Shown: positions 27,149-35,589 of the stretch, piece by piece | Numbering within the stretch: the stretch's first letter is position 1 | Layout: every line of letters starts with the position of its first letter | Source: Oxalobacteraceae bacterium AB_14 | Lineage (GTDB): Bacteria > Pseudomonadota > Gammaproteobacteria > Burkholderiales > Burkholderiaceae_D | Direction: 5' to 3' | Assembly (NCBI GenBank): GCA_000381565.1 | Contig: KB906725.1 | Span: forward strand, 2,837,093 to 2,901,092 | Length of the DNA: 64,000 nt | Program-made: the position numbers and the translations under genes | Notes under the pieces: generated by a model | The model's database searches: none | What the model was told of the DNA's origin: nothing | The model's input: only the letters and a program-made list of their open reading frames with translations

Positions 27149-28123
27149 ATGACCAAAACGACTTTCCTCAACTTTGAGCAACCGATCGCCGAACTCGATG
27201 GCAAAATCGAAGAGCTGCGTTTCGTCCAGGACGATTCGGCTGTCGACATCTCTGAGGAGATCGACCGTCTGGCCAAAAAGAGCCAGCAACTGACCAAAGA
27301 CATCTACGCCAAGCTGACCCCCTGGCAGGTTGCGCAGATCGCGCGCCACCCACAGCGTCCCTACACGATGGACTATGTGAATGAAATCTTCACCGACTTC
27401 CACGAACTGCACGGCGACCGCAGCTATGCGGACGACCTGTCGGTGGTCGGCGGCCTGGCGCGCTTCAACGGCCAGGCCTGCATGGTGATCGGCCATCAAA
27501 AGGGCCGCGACACCAAGGAACGCGCGCTGCGCAACTTCGGCATGCCGAAGCCGGAAGGCTATCGTAAGGCCATGCGCCTGATGAAGCTGGCCGAGAAGTT
27601 CGGCATTCCCATTTTCACCTTCGTCGACACGCCGGGCGCGTTCCCGGGCATCGATGCCGAAGAGCGCGGCCAGTCCGAGGCGATCGGCCACAACCTGTAC
27701 GTGATGGCGGAACTGAAAGTGCCGCTGATCGCCACCATCATCGGCGAAGGCGGCTCCGGCGGCGCGCTGGCGATCGCCGTGGGCGACGCGGTGCTGATGC
27801 TGCAATACGCGACCTACTCGGTGATCTCGCCGGAAGGCTGCGCCTCGATCCTGTGGAAGACCTCCGAGCGCGCCGCCGATGCGGCCGAAGCGCTGGGCCT
27901 GACCGCGCACCGCTTGAAGGCGATGGGCCTGATCGACAAGATCGTGACCGAGCCGCTGGGCGGCGCGCATCGCGATCCGAAGCAGATGGCCACGCTGCTC
28001 AAGCGCGCGTTGGCCGATTCGCTGCGCCAGTTCCATGGCATGAAGACCAAGGATCTGCTGGAAGCCCGTCACGAAAAGCTGATGAGCTACGGCAAGTTCA
28101 AGGAAACCACGCCGCAGGAATAA
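27149..28123 (+). CDS. accA: Acetyl-CoA carboxylase carboxyltransferase subunit alpha
   Basis: 324 residues from ATG 27149, which has GGAGGT just upstream. The crotonase-like carboxyltransferase core is intact, with VDTPGAFPGIDAEERGQSEA and IIGEGGSGGALAIAVGD. With AccD it transfers the carboxyl group from biotin to acetyl-CoA, the committed step of fatty-acid synthesis. accD is not in this window. It is the last gene before a dispersed inverted repeat and a GC-rich hairpin. Confidence 0.96.
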   Translation: MTKTTFLNFEQPIAELDGKIEELRFVQDDSAVDISEEIDRLAKKSQQLTKDIYAKLTPWQVAQIARHPQRPYTMDYVNEIFTDFHELHGDRSYADDLSVVGGLARFNGQACMVIGHQKGRDTKERALRNFGMPKPEGYRKAMRLMKLAEKFGIPIFTFVDTPGAFPGIDAEERGQSEAIGHNLYVMAELKVPLIATIIGEGGSGGALAIAVGDAVLMLQYATYSVISPEGCASILWKTSERAADAAEALGLTAHRLKAMGLIDKIVTEPLGGAHRDPKQMATLLKRALADSLRQFHGMKTKDLLEARHEKLMSYGKFKETTPQE

Positions 28124-28133
28124 GATACTCGGC

Positions 28134-28198
28134 ATGGATTCCCCCTGCGCGGGAATGACGACGCCACCGCCGTCATTCCCGCGAAAGCGGGAATCCAT
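28134..28198. repeat. dRS3/REP-like inverted repeat, copy 2
   Basis: Arms 28134-28160 and 28171-28198 pair around a 10-base centre and contain CGTCATTCCCGCGAAAGCGG. It shares its core and layout with the element at 12061-12127. It lies directly after accA. Confidence 0.85.
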
Positions 28199-28205
28199 AC
28201 CCAAC

Positions 28206-28238
28206 AACCGGGGGCACGCGCACGCGCTGCCCCCGGTT
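28206..28238 (+). terminator. GC-rich hairpin between accA and tilS
   Basis: AACCGGGGGCA (28206-28216) is the reverse complement of TGCCCCCGGTT (28228-28238). It is strong enough to pause polymerase, but there is no T-run after it, so it may instead block RNA decay or act on tilS translation. Confidence 0.5.
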
Positions 28239-28255
28239 CGCATTTGGAGTCCACA

Positions 28256-29665
28256 TTGAAGAAGCAACAGATCCCGACCTTGTCCTCAACCTTCGAGCAA
28301 GCCGTGTCCGCCGCGCTGGCGCAGCCGGGCGCGACCCCGCGCCTGGCCGTCGCTCTCAGCGGCGGGCTCGACTCGTCGGCGCTGCTCCACCTCGCGCATG
28401 CCTACGCGCAAGCGCATGGCGTGGCCTTGTACGCCTTCCACGTCCACCACGGCCTCAGCGCCAACGCCGACGCCTGGCTGGCGCACTGCGAGCAAGCCTG
28501 CGCCGCGCTGGGCGTGACGTTCGAAGCGCGCCGCGTGCAGCTGGCGAACCAGCAGAAGAGCGGCACCGAAGCGGCCGCCCGCAAGGTGCGCTACGCCGCG
28601 CTGGGCGCGCTGTGCGCCGCGCACGACGTCAAGCTGTTGCTGACCGCGCATCATCTGGACGACCAGGCCGAGACCGTGCTGCTGCAGCTGCTGCGCGGCT
28701 CCGGCCCCGCCGGCCTGTCCGGCATGGACGCCGCCAACGCCGCGCCCGAACTGCTGGCTAATCCCGCGCTGGTGATGGCGCGTCCATTGCTGCCGGCCTC
28801 GCGCAAGCAACTGGCCGCCTATGTGAGCGAGCACGACATCGCCTACATCAAGGATGAATCCAACGACGACCCGCGCTTCGCCCGCAACGCGCTGCGTCAC
28901 CAGGTGATGCCGGCGCTGGACCAGGCCTTCCCGGGCTTCCAGGAGCGCTTTGCGCGCAGCGCCCAGCACGCGCAGTCGGCCCAGCGCCTGCTGACCGAGC
29001 TGGCCGAGCAGGACCTGGCGCTGTGCCTGGTCGACGATTGCATCGACATCGCCAGGCTGCGCCTGCTGAGCCTGGATCGCAGCTACAACATGCTGCGCCA
29101 CTGGTTCGCCACCCGCCAGCTGCGCATGCCGAGCGCGGCCTGGCTGTCCGAAATGCTGGTGCAACTGTTGGAAGCGCGCGACGGCGCGCAACCACTGGTC
29201 ACCCATCCCGATTGCCACGTCAGGCGCCACCGCGACCGCTTGCACATCACGCCGAAACTGGCAGACCTGGAAGGCACGCGCGAAGACGAGTTCGACAAAA
29301 CACCGGGCACATCGTTCAGCTGGAATGGCGAAACCGCCATGGCGTTCCCGGCCTACGGCGGCGTGCTGCACTTCGAGCCGGCCGGCGAGGGCGAAGGCGG
29401 GCTGGACGCCGATTGGCTGCGCGCCCAGCCCTTGCTGATCGAGTTCCGCAAGGGCGGCGAACGCCTCAAGCCGGCCCACAACCGTCCGACGCGCGGCCTC
29501 AAGTATCACTACCAGGCGCTGAACATCCCGGCCTGGGAGCGTTCGCGCCTGCCAGTGGTCAGCAGCGGCCGCCAGGTGCTGTTCGCGGCCGGCGTCGGCA
29601 TGGACTGCAATCACCTGGTGGGTGAGGGCGTTTCACGCTGGCGCCTGCGTTGGCAGGCTGTATAG
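28256..29665 (+). CDS. tilS: tRNA(Ile)-lysidine synthase
   Basis: 469 residues if started at TTG 28256, which has GGAG seven bases upstream; a TTG at 28244 is the alternative. The PP-loop ATP-pyrophosphatase motif LSGGLDSSALLHL lies near the start, with LTAHHLDDQAETVLLQLLRG after it. C-terminal TilS domains follow, with RKGGERLKPAHNRPTRGLK. It modifies the wobble C of tRNA-Ile(CAU) to lysidine so that it reads AUA; the gene is essential in most bacteria. Confidence 0.93.
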   Translation: MKKQQIPTLSSTFEQAVSAALAQPGATPRLAVALSGGLDSSALLHLAHAYAQAHGVALYAFHVHHGLSANADAWLAHCEQACAALGVTFEARRVQLANQQKSGTEAAARKVRYAALGALCAAHDVKLLLTAHHLDDQAETVLLQLLRGSGPAGLSGMDAANAAPELLANPALVMARPLLPASRKQLAAYVSEHDIAYIKDESNDDPRFARNALRHQVMPALDQAFPGFQERFARSAQHAQSAQRLLTELAEQDLALCLVDDCIDIARLRLLSLDRSYNMLRHWFATRQLRMPSAAWLSEMLVQLLEARDGAQPLVTHPDCHVRRHRDRLHITPKLADLEGTREDEFDKTPGTSFSWNGETAMAFPAYGGVLHFEPAGEGEGGLDADWLRAQPLLIEFRKGGERLKPAHNRPTRGLKYHYQALNIPAWERSRLPVVSSGRQVLFAAGVGMDCNHLVGEGVSRWRLRWQAV

Positions 29666-29808
29666 ACAATACCCCCTATCTGCCGAATTTTGTATGTGGA
29701 TATGTCTATACGGTATGACTTTATGAGTTTTTTGACTTGTTATTTTGCAGTGCGGCATGTAGAGTTAAGGGTTCCATTTACCTTTATTTGAGCGGAAAAC
29801 TCTCTGTT

Positions 29809-31056
29809 ATGGCTTTAATCGTGCACAAATATGGCGGTACGTCGATGGGTTCGACGGACCGTATCAAGAACGTGGCGCGGCGTGTCGCCAAGTGGCATGA
29901 CGCCGGGCACCGCATCGTCGTCGTCCCCTCGGCCATGTCCGGCGAGACCAATCGCCTGATCTCCCTGGCCAAGGAAATTCAGGCCCAGCCCGACCCGCGC
30001 GAACTGGACATGATCGCCTCCACCGGCGAGCAGGTGTCGGTTGGCCTGCTGTCGATGGCGCTGCTGGCGATCGGCAAGAAAGCCGTGTCTTACGCCGGCT
30101 GGCAAGTCGCGATTAAAACCGATTCCGCTTTCACCAAGGCCCGCATCCAGTCGATCGACAATGCAAAAGTGAACCGCGACCTCGATGACGGCAAGATCGT
30201 CATCATCACCGGCTTCCAGGGCGTGGACGATGGCGGCAACATCTCGACGCTCGGCCGCGGCGGTTCTGACACTTCCGCCGTGGCGATCGCCGCCGCGATG
30301 AAGGCCGACGAATGCCTGATCTTCACCGACGTAGACGGCGTGTACACGACCGATCCGCGCGTGGTGTCGGAAGCGCGCCGGCTCAAGGCGATCACGTTCG
30401 AAGAAATGCTGGAACTGGCGTCGCTGGGCTCGAAAGTGCTGCAAACCCGCTCGGTGGAATTCGCCGGAAACTATCGCGTGCCGACCCGCGTTCTGTCGTC
30501 GCTGACCGACCCGATGCTGGACCTGGAAGTAGAAGCCAACTCGGGCACCCTGATTTCGTTTGAGGAAGATACACACATGGAACAAGCAGTCATCTCCGGT
30601 ATCGCGTTTAACCGCGACGAGGCTAAAATCACCGTGCTGGGCGTGCCCGACCGTCCAGGCGTGGCGTACCACATCCTGGGCCCGGTGGCCGATGCCAACA
30701 TCGAAGTCGACATGATCATCCAGAATCAGTCGGTCGACGGCAAGACGGACTTCACCTTCACCGTATCGCGCAACGACTACCAGCGCGCCGTGGATGTGCT
30801 CAACAGCACCAAGGAAGAACTGGGCGCGGCCAGCATCACCGGCGACGCCAAAGTGTCGAAGATCTCGGTGGTGGGCGTGGGCATGCGTTCGCACGTGGGC
30901 GTGGCGTCGCAGATGTTCCGCACGCTGTCGGAAGAGGGCATCAACATCATGATGATCTCGACGTCGGAAATTAAAATCTCCGTGCTGATCGACGAAAAAT
31001 ACATGGAACTGGCCGTGCGCGCGCTACACAAGGCGTTCGAGCTGGAGAAGGCATAA
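29809..31056 (+). CDS. lysC: Aspartate kinase
   Basis: 415 residues from ATG 29809. The start of the kinase domain is VHKYGGTSMGS, followed by GEQVSVGLLSMAL and GRGGSDTSAVAIAAA. Two C-terminal ACT domains follow (from about residue 265: ITVLGVPDRPGVAYHILG, and from about residue 345: SKISVVGVGMRSHVG). It starts the lysine, threonine and methionine pathway and is normally inhibited by lysine and threonine through the ACT domains. The A+T-rich 143-bp leader shows no riboswitch that I can recognise. An internal start making a separate beta subunit is possible but not shown. Confidence 0.95.
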   Translation: MALIVHKYGGTSMGSTDRIKNVARRVAKWHDAGHRIVVVPSAMSGETNRLISLAKEIQAQPDPRELDMIASTGEQVSVGLLSMALLAIGKKAVSYAGWQVAIKTDSAFTKARIQSIDNAKVNRDLDDGKIVIITGFQGVDDGGNISTLGRGGSDTSAVAIAAAMKADECLIFTDVDGVYTTDPRVVSEARRLKAITFEEMLELASLGSKVLQTRSVEFAGNYRVPTRVLSSLTDPMLDLEVEANSGTLISFEEDTHMEQAVISGIAFNRDEAKITVLGVPDRPGVAYHILGPVADANIEVDMIIQNQSVDGKTDFTFTVSRNDYQRAVDVLNSTKEELGAASITGDAKVSKISVVGVGMRSHVGVASQMFRTLSEEGINIMMISTSEIKISVLIDEKYMELAVRALHKAFELEKA

Positions 31057-31084
31057 AATTTTCAAAAAATATCGTCGGCTAGCC

Positions 31085-31111
31085 TTGACCAATCCGGTCT
31101 CGCTCTATACT
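31085..31111 (+). promoter_or_regulatory. Possible sigma-70 promoter for tRNA-Ser
   Basis: TTGACC (31085-31090) and TATACT (31106-31111) are separated by 15 bp, two short of ideal, and lie 60 bp before the tRNA. Confidence 0.4.
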
Positions 31112-31170
31112 ATGACGGTCGTCTGCTCTAGCGCAGTTTGGTAGAAAAGACATAGTTGAGGAATCGACTA

Positions 31171-31263
31171 GGAGACGTGGCCGAGTGGCCGAAGGCACAT
31201 CCCTGCTAAGGATGCATACGGCTTATACCTGTATCGTGGGTTCGAATCCCACCGTCTCCGCCA
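31171..31263 (+). tRNA. tRNA-Ser(GCT)
   Basis: A 93-nt gene. The acceptor is GGAGACG/CGTCTCC, followed by discriminator G and an encoded CCA. The anticodon loop CTGCTAA gives GCT, and a long variable arm is typical of Ser. The T-arm is GGTTCGAATCC. A tyrosine integrase remnant lies 290 bp downstream, so the 3' end of this tRNA is the probable attachment site of a past element. Confidence 0.97.
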
Positions 31264-31270
31264 GTACACT

Positions 31271-31297
31271 AAAAACCCGCTTCGGCGGGTTTTTTTA
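31271..31297 (+). terminator. Rho-independent terminator of tRNA-Ser
   Basis: AAAAACCCGC-TTC-GGCGGGTTTTTTT: a GC stem of CCCGC/GCGGG with a flanking A-run and a following T-run, eight bases after the CCA. Confidence 0.92.
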
Positions 31298-31551
31298 TTT
31301 GTGCGTTCTCATAGGAGAAACGCCCTTTTTGCTGTCCTGTGACGTCCGCCATTGTCCGCCCCAATCCAGCTTCGCTGGAGGGGTAGGCGGGCGGGTTGGA
31401 ATAGTTCGACGGACAAAAACGCCGCTAGGCCGGACAAGGCCTATTTCGCAGGCATCTTCCTCTAAAAGTACTGGGCGCCATACCTTCCTGCATCAATGTC
31501 GTTTCCCCTGTCGGGGTTAAAATCGGCGTGAAGCAGGGATGGGAGGAGGGG
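31298..31551 (+). other. Leader between tRNA-Ser terminator and integrase remnant
   Basis: 254 bp with no gene. It contains small hairpins (for example TCCAGCTTCGCTGGA near 31365 and CCCCTGTCGGGG near 31505) and a strong GGGAGGAGGGG ribosome site just before the integrase ATG. This is the usual place of attL in tRNA-integrated islands, but no second copy of the tRNA 3' end was found by eye. Confidence 0.6.
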
Positions 31552-32738
31552 ATGGCCCAGGTCAATCGGCTCACGGTGCTCGGCATGCGCCAGGCCAGGC
31601 GTCCAGGCTACTATGCCGACGGCGGCGGCTTGCAGTTGCAGGTGTCCGCGACGGGCACGCAGAGCTGGGTGTTCCGCTACCGGCGCGCCGGAAAACGCCA
31701 CGAGATGGGACTGGGATCGTGCCAGATCGTGGGACTTGCGCACGCGCGGGAATTGGCGCGGGCTTGCCGTCTGTTATTGCTGGAGGGGCGCGATCCGCTC
31801 ACCGAGCGCAAGCAGGCGCGCGCCGTGCAGGCCGCTCAACAAGCCAAGCGCATGACCTTCGACCAGTGCGCCGCCGGCTACGTCCAGGCCCATCAGGGCG
31901 GCTGGCGCAACCCCAAGCATGTGGCGCAATGGAAAAGCACCCTGGCGACCGACGCGTCGCCGGTGATCGGACGCTGCCGGTGGCCGATGTCGACACCGCC
32001 CTGGTGGTCAAGGTGCTCGCGCCGATCTGGAACACCAAGAACGAAACGGCGACCCGCCTGCGCGGGCGCATCGAGAGCATCCTTGACTGGGCGACAGTGA
32101 GCAGTTTCCGGCAGGGCGAGAATCCGGCGCGCTGGCGCGGGCACCTCGACAACCTGCTGGCCAACCCGAGCAAGGTAGCGCCGGTCAAAAACCACCCGGC
32201 GTTGCCGTGGCGTGGGACCGCCGCCTTTATGGTGGAGTTGCGCCGCCGCGACGGGATCGCCGCGCGCGCCATGGAGTTCGCCATCCTGCCGGCGGCGCGG
32301 TCCGGTGAGGTGCGTGGCGCCAGTTGGCACGAGGTGGACCTGGAAGCGCGCCTATGGACCGTGCCGGCGTCGCGGATGAAGGCGGGCAGGGAGCACCGGG
32401 TGCCGCTCGCGGACGCCGCCCTTGCCCTCCTGAGTGCTTTGCCGCGCCAGTGCGAACTGCTGTTCCCGGGCATGAAAGACCAGCCATTGTCCGATATGAG
32501 TCTGACGGCCGTGCTGCGGCGTATGCGGCGCACCGATATCACGGTCCACGGTTTCCGCTCCACCTTCCGCGACTGGTGTGCCGAGGCGGCCGGTAATGCC
32601 TTTACACGCGAGGTCTGTGAGCATGCACTGGCGCACAGCCCTCCCGACCGGGTAGAGGCGGCCTATCGGCGCGGTGACCGGCTGGACAAGCGCATCCTAC
32701 TCATGCAGGCCTGGGGGGATTGTTGCGGGCCGGGATAA
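31552..32738 (+). pseudogene. Tyrosine integrase (P4-like), frameshifted
   Basis: The reading frame from ATG 31552 (GRPGYYADGGGLQLQV-type N-terminus, with RYRRAGKRHEMGLGS) breaks at about 31970. The text continues one base out of frame as TLPVADVDTALVVKVLAPIW and runs to 32738. One missing base restores VIGTLPVAD, so this is a single-base deletion in an otherwise complete gene of about 395 codons. Catalytic residues remain: Arg in AARSGEVRGASW, the HxxR in HGFRSTFRDW, His in HALAH and Tyr in EAAYRRGDR. It belongs to the integrases that insert mobile islands into tRNA genes and is inactive unless this is a sequencing error. Confidence 0.88.
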
Positions 32739-32881
32739 CGGGATGTGACCCTTGCTATTGTTCCAGCATGAAAACCGTCGATGGCAGGGAAATCGGTGCT
32801 CCGTGGCGTTAAGCGGTGAATAGAGACTATTTGCGCCGCAGTTTGTGCGGTGAATATCTTGCACGTGCGGTAAAGGACGTT

Positions 32882-32912
32882 GATAATCACCGCATGAATA
32901 GCGGCGATTATC
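32882..32912 (+). promoter_or_regulatory. Hairpin enclosing the fic start codon
   Basis: GATAATCACCGC (32882-32893) and GCGGCGATTATC (32901-32912) are inverted with one mismatch. The seven-base loop ATGAATA begins exactly with the chosen ATG. No good Shine-Dalgarno site is seen upstream, so translation may depend on this structure. Confidence 0.5.
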
Positions 32913-34018
32913 AGTATATCTGGCAGGCAAGCGACTGGCCACACTGGCGGTGTGACCTGGCGGTACTGTCCGCGCCCATGGCTGAGGTGAGTCGGGCGCA
33001 GGGGCGTCTGGTTGGGCGACTTGCCGACGTTGGCCTGGCATTGCGCGATCAGGCAAGTTTGGCTGCGTTGACCGAGGATGTCGTCAAGACCAGCGAAATC
33101 GAGGGTGAAACACTCAATGTCGCGTCGGTGCGATCATCGATCGCCCGCCGCCTGGGCGTCGATATCGGCGCGCTCGCACCGGTGGATCGCCACGTGGAAG
33201 GTGTGGTGGAGATGGTGCTCGACGCCACGGCCAACTGCGATGCGCCGGTGACGCGCGACCGAGTGTTCGGTTGGCATGCTGCGCTGTTCCCTACCGGGTA
33301 CTCGGGCCTTACCAGGATCAATGTCGGTCAATGGCGCGATGATGCCAACGGCCCCATGCAGGTGGTCTCCGGTTCGGTCGGTCGCCAGCGTGTACATGTC
33401 GAGGCGCCTCCCGCATTGCGGCTTGAGGAGGAAACTACACGGTTTCTCGACTGGGTCGACACCGCTTCTGCCGTCCCTCCGCCGATCAAGGCTGGCTTGG
33501 GCCACCTGTGGCTGGTCACGTTGCACCCATTCGACGATGGTAACGGCCGCATCGCCCGTGCCATCGGTGATTTGCTGCTGGCGCGCGCGGAGGGAAGTCC
33601 GCAGCGCTTCTATAGCCTGTCGGCGCAAATACAGCGCGAGCGCAAGGCATACTATGAAATCCTGGAGCGGACGCAAAAGGGTTCCATGGATGTCACAGAA
33701 TGGTTGCTCTGGTTTTTCGATGCGCTGCAAAGCGCCGTCGAGTCGGCCCATCTCGGTCTTGATGCCGTGCTGGCCAAGGCGCGCTTCTGGCGGCAATGGG
33801 CTGAAGCCCCGATGAATGAACGCCAGGTCAAGTTGCTCAACAAATTGCTCGATGGCTTAGACGGAAAGCTCACCACCAGCAAATGGGCCGCCATCGCCAA
33901 GTGTTCAACGGACACGGCGCTGCGGGACATTACTGATTTGGTGGTGCGCGGCGTCCTGCACAAAACCGATGCGGGAGGACGCAGTACCAGTTACGAGCTG
34001 GCCGAACTCGCGAGATAA
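32894..34018 (+). CDS. Fic-domain protein (predicted AMP-transferase) with N-terminal inhibitory motif
   Basis: 374 residues. The Fic core motif HPFDDGNGRIARA has His211 as the catalytic base. The motif Thr66-Ser-Glu-Ile-Glu70-Gly71 fits the (S/T)xxxE(G/N) inhibitory helix, placed before the Fic core as in class II self-inhibited enzymes. A DUF4172-like N-terminus (YIWQASDWPHWRCD) and a C-terminal winged-helix-like region (KWAAIAKCSTDTALRDITDLV) complete it. Fic proteins transfer AMP or other groups to target proteins. It sits between a dead integrase and a truncated oxidoreductase, so it is probable island cargo. Confidence 0.9.
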   Translation: MNSGDYQYIWQASDWPHWRCDLAVLSAPMAEVSRAQGRLVGRLADVGLALRDQASLAALTEDVVKTSEIEGETLNVASVRSSIARRLGVDIGALAPVDRHVEGVVEMVLDATANCDAPVTRDRVFGWHAALFPTGYSGLTRINVGQWRDDANGPMQVVSGSVGRQRVHVEAPPALRLEEETTRFLDWVDTASAVPPPIKAGLGHLWLVTLHPFDDGNGRIARAIGDLLLARAEGSPQRFYSLSAQIQRERKAYYEILERTQKGSMDVTEWLLWFFDALQSAVESAHLGLDAVLAKARFWRQWAEAPMNERQVKLLNKLLDGLDGKLTTSKWAAIAKCSTDTALRDITDLVVRGVLHKTDAGGRSTSYELAELAR

Positions 34019-34247
34019 CGGTCGGATCGTCCGCCGTTACCGACTGTGGATTCGCAATGATGCGACTGTAGACAGAAGTCTATGACCGACTGGCCCGGAC
34101 GCAAGCCTTCGCCTGTTGGATAATCGCACTTTCGCCCCAAGCGGAATAACGCCCGCACGGTGGTCGCGCCACCGAGTTTTATAATCACGTCGTTCCTGGG
34201 CATCTAGGTTCTTCTTGAGGAAATGATAGTGTAGCGCGCCGGGCGCG

Positions 34248-35110
34248 TTACCTCATGGCGATGCGCTGGCCGGTGCGACTGGACACTTCCATCTGATCGA
34301 TCAGCTCATGCATGACGAGCGCGTCGGCGAAGGTAGGCGCCAGCCTGGTGCCGGTGTTGACATCGCTGGCGTAGGCGGCATACAGGTGGGTCAGCTCCAG
34401 CTGGCTGGCGCCGAGCTCGCTCGGCGGCACCCAGTTGTAGATGTCCGGCACCGGCAGCGCCTGCATCGGCAGGGCGTCGCCCTGTACGCCTTCGATCAGA
34501 TTGTAGGTGTTGCCGAAGCTGGTGTTGTTGGAAATCTTCAAGTCGCCCTTGCTGCCGGTGATGTCGATCTGTACGCCATAGTTGTTGCGCTTGCCTGCTT
34601 CGAGGTGGGCGCTCAGCACGGCGCCGTTCTCAAACGTGCCGGTCAGCACCACTTGGTCGGCCAGCGTATGCGGCACGGTTTCGTTGGTTTCGATCAGCGT
34701 CACTTCCTTGAACTGGTTAACGTTCAACGCCTGGATGCTGACCGGGTGGCCCAGCATGGTAAAGACCGCGTCGAAATAATGGCCGCCGTAGATGTGCAGC
34801 AGTCCCGAGTAGTTTTCCGCCGGCAGCGTGAAATAGAGCGAGGCTTTGCGCAGTTGCTGGAAGTATCCGACGCTGATATGCATGCGCACCGAGCGGATCT
34901 CACCAATATAGCCGTCTCTCAGCAAGTCGCGGACGTAGCGGTAATCCGGCCCGAGGCGGCGCTGCAGGCCGACGATGTGGCGCACCCCGGCCGCTTGCGC
35001 CAGCGCCATCAGTTCCGTCGACGCCTCCTTGCTCGGCGTCAGCGGCCATTCGCTGTAGACGTCCTTGCCGGCGGCGATGGCGGCGCGTACGGTCGCGGCG
35101 TGCCCCGAAA
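34248..35110 (-). pseudogene. Gfo/Idh/MocA oxidoreductase, N-terminus lost
   Basis: About 285 codons of a Gfo/Idh-type dehydrogenase remain: from AATVRAAIAAGKDVYSEWPLT (NAD-domain second half), then HIVGLQRRLGPDYRYV and the C-terminal domain GGHYFDAVFTMLGHP to the stop at 34248. The first about 70-90 residues, including the GxGxxG dinucleotide loop, are missing. The sequence upstream of about 35110 is the 3' part of a group II intron reading the other way. The enzyme cannot bind cofactor as it stands. The exact breakpoint is uncertain by about 20 bp. Confidence 0.82.
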
Positions 35111-35435
35111 CGGTGGACGCAGTATCGAGCAAGTGATCGAACGACTGCGCAGCTATGTACTGGGATGGAAAGCGTATTTCCAGCTGGCGCAAACCCCTCG
35201 TCGCTGGCGACAGCTGGACGAGTGGATGCGCCGCCGGATGCGTGCCCTTCATCTTAAGCACTGGCGGCGAGGTAGCACGATCTACTGGGACCTGCTCAAT
35301 TTGGGCGCCAAACCCAATGTTGCGCGCCCGGTGGCGGCCCTCAGCCGACGCTGGTGGCACAACAGCATGACCGCGCTGCATCATGTGCTGACGATTGCCT
35401 ACTTTGTCAGCCTTGGCATGCCTCGTCTCTCATGA
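35101..35435 (+). pseudogene. Group II intron reverse transcriptase/maturase, C-terminal fragment
   Basis: About 110 codons ending at 35435. The maturase (GIIM) motif is recognisable: RLRSYVLGWKAYFQLAQTP, then LDEWMRRRMRALHLKHWRRG, LGAKPNVARPVAALSRRWW and VLTIAYFVSLGMPRLS at the stop. The reverse-transcriptase domain with its YADD box is missing. It lies 12 bases before the domain V hairpin, as in full-length introns. Confidence 0.85.
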
Positions 35436-35523
35436 CCTCAACTACTCGAACCGCCCGGTGCGGACCCGCATGCCGGGTGGTGTGGGAGGGGATCGGTCAG
35501 TTACTGACCGCCCCTGTCCCGAT
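35101..35523 (+). mobile_element. 5'-truncated group II intron, 3' end only
   Basis: Contains the last about 110 codons of the intron-encoded protein, then the RNA 3' end. A domain-V-like hairpin starts at GAACCGCC (35448) with arms ACCGCCCGG and CCGGGTGGT. A domain-VI-like hairpin follows around GGTCAGTTACTGACC (35494-35508), with the intron end at about CCCGAT (35518-35523). The 5' about 1.5-2 kb is absent. Truncation at the 5' end is what incomplete reverse transcription leaves behind, though later deletion would look the same. Confidence 0.82.
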
Positions 35524-35589
35524 TTCCGCCTTTCTCATCGGAGAAAGGTCATGGTGGAGCTGCGCCGCGGCGGATTGCCTGGCGGTTCA

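Noticed and set aside
33991..34203. 70-codon minus-strand frame between fic and the oxidoreductase remnant
   Set aside because: Its tail overlaps the fic end, there is no recognisable family and the ribosome site is poor. It could be a relic but cannot be supported.
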